DNA of 9,767 nucleotides, taken from positions 1-9,767 of the forward strand of contig CAJXOV010000049.1 of NCBI GenBank assembly GCA_913057815.1, given 5' to 3'. The stretch comes from an uncultured Flavobacteriales bacterium. GTDB taxonomy: Bacteria; Bacteroidota; Bacteroidia; Flavobacteriales_D; Sanyastnellaceae. The position numbers were made by a program, and so were the translations under genes. This document shows positions 1-6,565 of this stretch, one piece after another. The notes under the pieces were generated by a model. That model made no database searches and was not told the origin of the DNA. It was given only the letters and a program-made list of their open reading frames with translations. Numbering within the stretch: position 1 is the stretch's first letter; every line of letters starts with the position of its first letter.

Positions 1-46
1 AGATGTAGAGAGGTCTCGTGGGCTCGGAGATGTGTATAAGAGACAG
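1..46 (+). other. Illumina Nextera i7 adapter (contamination, not genomic)
   Basis: Bases 13-27 read GTCTCGTGGGCTCGG and bases 28-46 read AGATGTGTATAAGAGACAG. Together they are the Nextera Read 2 adapter ending in the 19-base Tn5 mosaic end. The eight bases before it (5-12, GTAGAGAG) match what I recall as the Nextera i7 index oligo N707, and AGAT at 1-4 fits the end of the P7 flow-cell sequence. The stretch is synthetic and untrimmed. Genomic sequence starts at about base 47, and any reading frame or motif to the left of that is an artefact. Confidence 0.98.
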
Positions 47-548
47 GTTTCTAGCCTTTATAAGTAAACTTCTTAAGCCGCAAAACATCTTAGAACTAGG
101 AACATTCACAGGTTACAGCTCTCTATGTTTGGCAGAAGGACTTTCTGAGAATGGCAAACTCCTCACATTAGAAGTAAACGATGAATTGGAATCATTTCAT
201 GAAAAATTCATTAAGTCTTCTAATTTTTCAGAGAAAATCGATATTCAATATGGAGATGCAGCTGAGATTCTTCCTTCTTTAGAAAAGGAAACATTTGACC
301 TAATCTTTATAGATGCTAATAAAAAAATGTATCCTCAATACTTTGAACTTTGCACAAGAGTTTTGAAAAAAGGAGGAGTCTTATTAGCCGACAATGTTCT
401 ATGGTGGGATAAAGTGGTTAATGAAGAAATAAATGATCCGGAAACGTTAGCTCTTCGAAAATTCAATCAGCTAATAAATGAAAGTGATCAATTTTCCAGC
501 TTCATCCTACCCCTTAGAGACGGAATAACTATAGCGCAAAAAAAATGA
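47..548 (+). CDS. Class I SAM-dependent O-methyltransferase, 5'-truncated
   Basis: This is the C-terminal part of a cation-dependent O-methyltransferase of the caffeoyl-CoA/catechol OMT type (methyltransferase family 3), a cytosolic enzyme that moves a methyl group from S-adenosylmethionine to a hydroxyl, usually catechol-like. The visible frame gives 166 residues from Phe at base 48. Motif I, LELGTFTGYSSL, lies at visible residues 15-26 and binds SAM. FIDANKKMYPQYFE (87-100) supplies the metal-ligand Asp89. LADNVLWWDKV (113-123) holds the Asp-Asn pair (115-116) that completes the metal site. The tail LRDGITIAQKK is typical of the family. Full members have about 210-220 residues, so roughly 45-55 N-terminal residues are missing. 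The frame runs open into the adapter, and the GTG at base 18 is adapter, not a start. The TGA stop lies in the left arm of a terminator hairpin. The gene converges on sucC. The natural substrate cannot be told from sequence. Confidence 0.9.
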
Positions 549-564
549 GGCCTAAGCCTCATTT
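538..564 (-). terminator. Intrinsic terminator of sucC, overlapping the convergent gene's end
   Basis: There is a perfect 9-bp stem: AAATGAGGC (543-551), loop CTAA (552-555), GCCTCATTT (556-564). On the minus strand it is followed by eight T (bases 545-538 read as complement), the first three being part of the stem, a good rho-independent terminator 24 bases past the sucC stop. On the plus strand the same hairpin is followed only by AATTAT, so it would stop the methyltransferase transcript less well, though it may act in both directions. The methyltransferase TGA (546-548) is inside the stem. Confidence 0.85.
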
Positions 565-587
565 AATTATAAATATGTTTGGTTCGA

Positions 588-1799
588 TTATGCTACTACA
601 GCTTTAACTGCGTCTGCAGCTTCTTGAAGAAGCACTACAGAAGTTACTTCTAATCCACTAGCATCAATCAACGCTTTAGCCTCTACAGCATTTGTCCCTT
701 GTAATCTAACTATCAATGGAACTGGAATAGAACCCATGTTCTTATAAGCATCTACTATTCCTTGAGCTACTCTATCACATCTTACAATTCCTCCGAAAAT
801 GTTTACTAGAATAGCTTTTACAGAAGGATCTTTTAAGATAATTTTGAAAGCTGTTTCTACTCTTTCAGCATCAGCAGTACCACCTACATCCAAAAAGTTA
901 GCAGGCTCTCCTCCAGATAGCTTTATGATATCCATAGTAGCCATGGCTAATCCTGCTCCATTCACCATACATCCTACGTTTCCGTCTAACTTCACGTAGT
1001 TTAATCCAGCCTCATCAGCTTCTACTTCAATAGGATCTTCTTCTGACTTATCTCTTAGCTCTAAATATGGTTTATGTCTAAATAATCCGTTACCATCTAA
1101 AGTAACTTTAGCATCTACAGCTATTATTTTACCATCAGATGTTTTAAGTACAGGATTTATTTCGAACATACTTGAATCACTTCCAACGTATGCATTATAA
1201 AGAGCATTCACGAACTTACACATGTTCTTAAATGCATCTCCAGACAAACCTAAATTGAAAGCTATCTTTCTCATTTGGAAACCTAGTAGACCAACTTTAG
1301 GATCTATTTCCTCTTTATGAATTAAATGAGGAGTATCATGAGCTACTGTTTCTATGTCCATTCCACCTTCTGTAGAATACATAATCGTATTTCTACCAGT
1401 GGTTCTATCCAATAAAACACTCATATAATATTCTTCTGGCTCAGAATCTCCTGGGTAATATACATCCTCAGCTATAAGAACTTTATTTACTTTTTTTCCA
1501 GCATCTGAAGTTTGAAGAGTTACTAAATTATTTCCTAAAATTCCTTTAACTACTTCTTCAACTTTATCTAAGCCTTTAGCTAAAACTACTCCATGAGAAC
1601 CAGTTTCTATACAAGCTCCTTTTCCTCTTCCTCCAGCGTGAATTTGTGCCTTAACGACAAACCACTCAGTACCAGTTTCTGAATTTAATTCTTTAGCTGC
1701 ATTTACAGCGTCCTCTAATCTATCTACAACTTTACCTCTTTGAATAGCTACTCCGAAGCTTTCTAGTATAGATTTTCCTTGATACTCGTGAATGTTCAT
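588..1799 (-). CDS. sucC: Succinyl-CoA synthetase beta subunit (ADP- or GDP-forming)
   Basis: SucC with SucD catalyses succinyl-CoA + NDP + Pi = succinate + NTP + CoA in the TCA cycle, in the cytosol. The 403 residues match the usual length of the family (about 390-405). The ATP-grasp half opens with MNIHEYQGKS and carries KAQIHAGGRGKG (50-61) for nucleotide binding, then FEINPV (212-217) and VDAKVTLDGN (228-237), which hold Mg ligands. The CoA-ligase half has GNVGCMVNGAGLAM (273-286), NFLDVGGTA (301-309), NIFGGIVRCD (333-342) and LQGTNAVEAK (366-375). A longer frame from 1835 exists, but the ATG at 1799 gives the family's standard N-terminus, and the promoter's -7 element at 1819-1826 lies inside the extension, so 1799 is preferred. 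sucD is not adjacent: a terminator follows directly. Whether ADP or GDP is used cannot be read with confidence. Confidence 0.97.
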   Translation of the reverse strand: MNIHEYQGKSILESFGVAIQRGKVVDRLEDAVNAAKELNSETGTEWFVVKAQIHAGGRGKGACIETGSHGVVLAKGLDKVEEVVKGILGNNLVTLQTSDAGKKVNKVLIAEDVYYPGDSEPEEYYMSVLLDRTTGRNTIMYSTEGGMDIETVAHDTPHLIHKEEIDPKVGLLGFQMRKIAFNLGLSGDAFKNMCKFVNALYNAYVGSDSSMFEINPVLKTSDGKIIAVDAKVTLDGNGLFRHKPYLELRDKSEEDPIEVEADEAGLNYVKLDGNVGCMVNGAGLAMATMDIIKLSGGEPANFLDVGGTADAERVETAFKIILKDPSVKAILVNIFGGIVRCDRVAQGIVDAYKNMGSIPVPLIVRLQGTNAVEAKALIDASGLEVTSVVLLQEAADAVKAVVA

Positions 1800-1818
1800 G
1801 TCTTTAATTTTAGAACGC

Positions 1819-1849
1819 CAAATGTAGAAAGACAATAACGGTTCTCAAA
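1819..1849 (-). promoter_or_regulatory. Bacteroidota-type promoter of sucC
   Basis: Read on the minus strand, TTTG (1849-1846) is followed by 19 bases and then TACATTTG (1826-1819). This fits the known Bacteroidota vegetative sigma consensus of TTTG near -33 and TAnnTTTG near -7. The -7 box ends 19 bases before the sucC ATG, which implies a very short leader of roughly 10-15 bases, AT-rich (TAAAATTAAAG) and without a Shine-Dalgarno motif, as is common in this phylum. The match is to a consensus only; the start site is inferred. Confidence 0.75.
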
Positions 1850-1903
1850 GAAGTTTTTGCAACGTTTAAAGCAATTAATTAACAACCCATATATCTAAAC
1901 CTT

Positions 1904-1926
1904 AAAAACAACTAATATTCAAGTTG
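1904..1926 (-). terminator. Weak candidate terminator after the hydrolase gene
   Basis: On the minus strand CAACT (1926-1922), an 8-base loop and AGTTG (1913-1909) form a 5-bp stem followed by five T (1908-1904), starting 4 bases past the hydrolase stop. The position and T-run suit an intrinsic terminator for the upstream unit, but the stem is short and AT-rich, so it may be weak or chance. The rest of the gap (1800-1903) holds the sucC promoter and AT-rich sequence with no further gene that I can see. Confidence 0.35.
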
Positions 1927-1929
1927 AGA

Positions 1930-2565
1930 TTAACACAAAGTATCCAAAACTTCTGAAATGTACTCGGCATCATTCACTATGGCAAAATGCCCCGTACCTT
2001 CTATTGGGTAATCTAATAAGTTTTTATTAACAGGGAGTACTCTATCTTTTGTACCGTGAATTCTAATGCATTTTTGTCCAATAGGGTTTTTCCATCTTAA
2101 AATCACTTTCACAGCCCAACTAATGAATTCTGGACTCATGTCTTCCATGATCTCTTTGAGTAGTTTCTTATCTCTCTCGAGCTTCACCCCGAAAAGATAA
2201 TGGACTAATTTACCTGATCCTACCATAGATTTAAATGGTATAATCCTATCTAAATTTATAGCACCTGCTTTCCTGAACACCCATCTGAGCTCATTATGCG
2301 TAGCAATACTGGAAATTAGAATAAGATGATTAGGCTCTATTATTTTGGAAACTTCTGACATAATCATTCCTCCGAAAGAGACTCCTATTAAACCAAATTT
2401 TTTAGAGTGGTCAATTTGATCTGCTATTCTAGCGGCATAACTGACTAAAGTGTCTTCAGGGCCAGGATCTAACCAATCCAAGCATATAAGATTATGCTTT
2501 TTTAGATCTATATAAGTAAATGTTCTTTTATCGGCTCCGAGACCACCTAAAGCATATATATCCAT
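1930..2565 (-). CDS. Alpha/beta hydrolase, small, substrate unknown
   Basis: A 211-residue protein with the alpha/beta hydrolase fold and a complete apparent catalytic triad. The nucleophile elbow GVSFGG (61-66) places Ser63, IHGTKDRVLP (169-178) supplies Asp174, and GTGHF (190-194) supplies His193. The early GGLGADKRTF (7-16) resembles the oxyanion-hole loop of small esterase-like hydrolases common in Bacteroidota. There is no signal peptide or membrane segment, so it is probably cytosolic. The cap between residues 90 and 165 is short and mostly helical with many Lys/Arg. Its ATG lies 2 bases after the TAA of the giant surface protein upstream, which implies shared mRNA and translational coupling; no separate promoter or ribosome-binding site is evident. 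The sequence fixes the fold and chemistry class (esterase, thioesterase or similar), not the substrate. Confidence 0.85.
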   Translation of the reverse strand: MDIYALGGLGADKRTFTYIDLKKHNLICLDWLDPGPEDTLVSYAARIADQIDHSKKFGLIGVSFGGMIMSEVSKIIEPNHLILISSIATHNELRWVFRKAGAINLDRIIPFKSMVGSGKLVHYLFGVKLERDKKLLKEIMEDMSPEFISWAVKVILRWKNPIGQKCIRIHGTKDRVLPVNKNLLDYPIEGTGHFAIVNDAEYISEVLDTLC

Positions 2566-2567
2566 AT

Positions 2568-5500
2568 TTATCTGACTACAGAAAGATGTCCTGAAATCTC
2601 AATTCTTTTAGTTGTACTCAGGCTATATGTTTCTATAACATAATTATAAACGCCTGGTTCAACGTAATAATCTCCACTCATATGGCTACCGTCCCAAACG
2701 GTATCCAGTTTGAAAGATTCAAATACAGTTTCACCCCAGCGGTTAAATATTCTCATCTTAAATCTAGACTCGTTAATATCTGTTCCTTTTATTGCTAATA
2801 CATCATTAATACCGTCAGCGTTAGGTGTAAATGCAGTAGGAACAAACACATTTAACGGATCATTAATTTGAACAATATTTACTTGAGTATTTGAACATCC
2901 ATTAAAATCTTCTACATATAAACTAACAGGATAACTCCCCCCTTCTGATATAGGGAACTCAAATGTAGGATCTGTAATCGTACTCGTACCTAAAACATTT
3001 AAAGTATCAAAAATCCAAAATTGTTCTACAATTATACCGTCAGTCAGATTAATGAATTCAATTTCAGTCTCAGGAATTGTAGTTACATATGGAGAGTGCG
3101 TAAACTCCGGCTCCGGAGAAGGATAAACTTGCATGTAGTTATTAAACATTTGAGGATAAAAACACCCTAAATCAGACTCAAGAGTAAGAGTAATATCATA
3201 CAACCCTGATTCTAAATAAACATGATCTACAATGGAAGTACCAGTGTATGACTCATCACCTACGTTCCAATAAACGTTTACAAAATCATCTTCGTTTGAC
3301 AAGTTCTCAAAAGTCACAGCATGCGGTACACAACCACTTACTGAACTTGAAAACAAACTAATCACTGGCGTTTCTTCAACTTCAACTGAAATACACTCAG
3401 TGATAGATGGAGATTCACATCCATCTGTAAGAGTCACACAATATTCGGAAGTAACTCCTGGCGAAACACTCACATCTTCATCACTAGAAAACACATTTCC
3501 ATTGTCAGTCCAACTATAAAAGTAACCTCCAAAACCACCATTAGGGATGTCTGAAACCAAATCAATTAAAGACTCTTGACAAATTAAAGTATCATTACTA
3601 ACAGTAAAAGAAAGAGGATTGTATAAGTTAACTGAAACTTGTTCGATCGGGCTATCACAACCGTTATTGTTGGTCACAAACACTTCATAAACTGAAGGTA
3701 TCAACGGAAGAACCACTTGATTTCCTGTTCCAAGACCTATCCAAGTATAAACAAAATCATTATTGACATCTGTTGGACTCCATCCCATCAATTCTGCCAT
3801 ACCGCCTACGCATACTGTAGTATCAAGGACAGTTTCGATAAGAACCACTGGTGGCTCTATTACATCAATCAAAAAATTGGTAACACAGAACCCAGCATCC
3901 TCTATAGAAATATCATATGCTCCCGCTCCTAGTCCAGTGAAGGTTGTCTGATTGTCGGCTAATTGCGTAATGGGAATACCGTTGTTTACCAAAGTTATTG
4001 TCCAAGGGCCACCTTCTGTACTACTATTTACTGTTAAACTAATAGTTCCATCTAAAGAAGCGTTGCAAAGCGCATCAGTAGTGCTTAATTCATAGTCAAA
4101 AACACAACATATAGGATCTCCTTGAGGAATTACTGAAATATTTACTTGAGCACTGTTATTACAACCAGCATTACTGACAGTATAAGTAAATACATCTCCA
4201 TTATCAACAAAAGAATCAAATGTTCCAGGTATGACATCTCCATTTCCATTAGTCCATTCACCGGTGGCTACTGGCGAGCCGCCTAACATATCGATTAGGT
4301 TAAATGCTCCGTAATTGTAACATAACACAAGTGTAGAATCCGTTCCCGGATCTCCTGCAGGATCCACAGCTACGGTCATCACATCCGCAGTAGTACAACC
4401 TTCAAAGCCCATTGGAAAAACAGATAAAGTAAATTCTGTAGTTTGACTTACATCTACAATAGGACTAGGCGAAAATGGATTATCCAATCCTTCAGCTGGC
4501 GACCATACGTATTGAAGTTGGCCTGGAGATGTACAAATAACTGCATCTTGAAAGATCACTCCAGCATCAGGTGATTCATCGCTTTCAAAAATCACTGCTC
4601 CTGAATCGTCTAAAACTGTTACTTGGTTTCCATTTGTTTCACCCCAAGTGGAATCGACATATTCAAGTGTCATTTCACTTCCTGAAGGAATAGAGACTTC
4701 GAATTCCTCTGAATTACCAAATGCAGTTAGAAGTTGATCAAAGACTCCATCGAAAGAAATTGAAACTTCGGAACTATTGAATGTATTATTTAAATTATTA
4801 GCCAGTACGAATGTAAATGTACAAGGATCAGGTTCAAATTCGTTACTAACAATTTGAGAGTTCAATTGTAATGGATCATTACAAATCAACAAATCTAATC
4901 CTGCGTCAACAACGGGGCCATTGACAACCTCAATATTCACTATAGTATCCGTGACACATCCGAAGGTGTTTATAGCTGTAAATGTGTACTCATATGGTCC
5001 TAAAGCAGGAGGAGTAAATTCGGCATAGTTTGCATCATCCGAAGTGTTAAAAATAAAATCTCCAGTTATAAATGTGCTATCTGCAGATAGACCAACTTCT
5101 GGAGTAAATGTAGTAACACCCGGGAATAATTCAGGATTTAAAGAAATCCCCCATTCAAAAATGTTCCCATCATCGGCACCTAAATTATCTACAATAGTCA
5201 TTGTCCACTGCCCGTTCAGAGGACATCCCACTAAATCGCACAAATCACCTGTAGTTTCATAATTCCCCGGTGGCAATGGCTGTGCTCCTATGGCATTATC
5301 GCCAAAAGTTCCATTGGTCGCTTGAGGCGTCCAAGCATAATCATATCCAACACCTGGAGTGAAATCACCTCCAATGTCTATTGGTTCTCCGAGATAACCT
5401 CCACCTCCTCCGTTAGGATAATCAAGTAAAATCACTTCAGTTCCATCTGGACAAGTAATAACTATATCTAAATCTCCAATGTAACTATGTTCCATATTTA

Positions 5501-6500
5501 CATCTATACTATAAAGATCATCGCAATCTTCCAGAATCTGATCATCTTCAAAGAAATTAAAGTCTAATGATGAATTAAACTCAAAACCAACTCCATCTGC
5601 TAAAAATGTAACACCAGATATAACTTGTGGAGGAAGCGAAGTCCATGTAATCCCTTGCACTGGACTCCCATCTAGGAATCCATCTCCTCCTAAACAAACT
5701 TCTTCTGAAAAGTTAGTATTAAAAATAGGAATGGTACTTATTAAAATTTGATATGGCGTTACGTTTGTGCTTTGACACCCATTGTTATCCTCAACAACAA
5801 GGGTAACGATATACTCTCCTGGGACATCATATTGATGATCCACATTGGCAGGACCTATACTAGACTCACCATCCCCAAAATTCCAAATAAAATTTTCCAA
5901 AGTAAACCCAGGAGCTGCAGTAGAGCCGATATCTACAAATGAAATAACCTCTCCCATACATGCCTGAATTGCATTATTTCCATCTGGAACAGGACTACTT
6001 ATAGTTCCGTTAGCTATTGGTGTTGAACATGGAGTAATACATTCTAGGTTAGCTTGCCATCCTCCAGTTAATGGATTAAGGTCATTGTGTATAAAAACGA
6101 ACGTTAAGCAACCTGTAGGATTATCCGCAGTAGCACTAAACGTAATTCCAGAAAAATTTAATGAATTACTATTTCCCATTGGAGTTCCAGATGCCGTGTC
6201 ACCATTGTATATAAGTAAGACGTCACTATTATCTGGGTTTGGGTTTTGAGAAACACTGAAGCCTACAAAACTGACTTGAATTCCATCACCCGCTGTTTCG
6301 GGACATATTGTGTACGTATATGAACTAGCTGAATAATCATTCCCTATGGTTCCATCTGCATCATCTACTCCTCCATTGTCATCATAAAAAACTCCACCAC
6401 AAGCAGTAACAGCTCCGTTTTCTATTTCATACACTTGAGCATTCAGCATTCCTGCAGACCCCATAATAATAAATAGAACACAGAATATTTTCTCTAACAT
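2568..6500 (-). CDS. Giant secreted multi-domain protein: CUB-like, PKD, P-domain, SprB-like, T9SS type B sorting domain
   Basis: A complete 1310-residue exported protein with no catalytic domain visible. Residues 1-21 are a Sec signal peptide (Lys4, hydrophobic core, cleavage at LNA|Q). A CUB-like domain follows (about 23-155), then a PKD domain (about 180-255, with WNFGDGES and PGEYIVTLVVEDNNGC). A proprotein-convertase P-domain comes next (about 262-455; MEHSYIGDLDIVITCPDGT and LNGQWTMTIVDNLGADDG). After it are PKD-like 465-528, an unassigned beta module 556-655, Ig-like 654-712, a GSP..GEW module 727-792, a SprB-like repeat 803-883, Ig-like 885-958 and 962-1042, PKD 1045-1126 and a degenerate PKD 1130-1212. 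Residues 1214-1310 are the gliding-motility-associated/T9SS type B C-terminal domain (FVPTAFTPNADGINDVL, IFNRWGETVFES, WDGS). Export across the outer membrane by T9SS and surface attachment or release follow from that domain. Many paired cysteines suggest extracellular disulfides. Adhesion or matrix building is inferred. It has its own candidate promoter and is a paralogue of the gene upstream. Confidence 0.92.
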   Translation of the reverse strand: MLEKIFCVLFIIMGSAGMLNAQVYEIENGAVTACGGVFYDDNGGVDDADGTIGNDYSASSYTYTICPETAGDGIQVSFVGFSVSQNPNPDNSDVLLIYNGDTASGTPMGNSNSLNFSGITFSATADNPTGCLTFVFIHNDLNPLTGGWQANLECITPCSTPIANGTISSPVPDGNNAIQACMGEVISFVDIGSTAAPGFTLENFIWNFGDGESSIGPANVDHQYDVPGEYIVTLVVEDNNGCQSTNVTPYQILISTIPIFNTNFSEEVCLGGDGFLDGSPVQGITWTSLPPQVISGVTFLADGVGFEFNSSLDFNFFEDDQILEDCDDLYSIDVNMEHSYIGDLDIVITCPDGTEVILLDYPNGGGGGYLGEPIDIGGDFTPGVGYDYAWTPQATNGTFGDNAIGAQPLPPGNYETTGDLCDLVGCPLNGQWTMTIVDNLGADDGNIFEWGISLNPELFPGVTTFTPEVGLSADSTFITGDFIFNTSDDANYAEFTPPALGPYEYTFTAINTFGCVTDTIVNIEVVNGPVVDAGLDLLICNDPLQLNSQIVSNEFEPDPCTFTFVLANNLNNTFNSSEVSISFDGVFDQLLTAFGNSEEFEVSIPSGSEMTLEYVDSTWGETNGNQVTVLDDSGAVIFESDESPDAGVIFQDAVICTSPGQLQYVWSPAEGLDNPFSPSPIVDVSQTTEFTLSVFPMGFEGCTTADVMTVAVDPAGDPGTDSTLVLCYNYGAFNLIDMLGGSPVATGEWTNGNGDVIPGTFDSFVDNGDVFTYTVSNAGCNNSAQVNISVIPQGDPICCVFDYELSTTDALCNASLDGTISLTVNSSTEGGPWTITLVNNGIPITQLADNQTTFTGLGAGAYDISIEDAGFCVTNFLIDVIEPPVVLIETVLDTTVCVGGMAELMGWSPTDVNNDFVYTWIGLGTGNQVVLPLIPSVYEVFVTNNNGCDSPIEQVSVNLYNPLSFTVSNDTLICQESLIDLVSDIPNGGFGGYFYSWTDNGNVFSSDEDVSVSPGVTSEYCVTLTDGCESPSITECISVEVEETPVISLFSSSVSGCVPHAVTFENLSNEDDFVNVYWNVGDESYTGTSIVDHVYLESGLYDITLTLESDLGCFYPQMFNNYMQVYPSPEPEFTHSPYVTTIPETEIEFINLTDGIIVEQFWIFDTLNVLGTSTITDPTFEFPISEGGSYPVSLYVEDFNGCSNTQVNIVQINDPLNVFVPTAFTPNADGINDVLAIKGTDINESRFKMRIFNRWGETVFESFKLDTVWDGSHMSGDYYVEPGVYNYVIETYSLSTTKRIEISGHLSVVR

Positions 6501-6519
6501 AAACCTCGATTTTATGATT

Positions 6520-6527
6520 CAAAGATA
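6520..6527 (-). promoter_or_regulatory. Candidate -7 promoter element for the complete giant protein
   Basis: The minus strand reads TATCTTTG, a match to the Bacteroidota -7 consensus TAnnTTTG, 19 bases before the ATG at 6500. That is the same spacing as in front of sucC. No TTTG or TTG stands at the expected 17-23 bases upstream (a TTTG only 8 bases upstream is too close), so this is a half-match in the 65-base gap between the paralogues. It may let the second gene be expressed apart from the first. Confidence 0.45.
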
Positions 6528-6565
6528 AGACAATTCAAAAGAGAATTAGGTTGCTTAAAACCTTC

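Noticed and set aside
799..999. Plus-strand open frame inside sucC
   Set aside because: It is antisense to a well-conserved enzyme, its peptide has no recognisable family, and it is a shadow of the real gene.
1800..1835. Longer SucC start giving a 12-residue N-terminal extension
   Set aside because: The family begins at MNIHEYQ, and the promoter -7 box lies inside the extension.
6548..6563. Hairpin AGGTT-GCTTAA-AACCT between the two giant genes as a terminator
   Set aside because: The stem is only 5 bp and no T-run follows it on the minus strand, so chance pairing is as likely.
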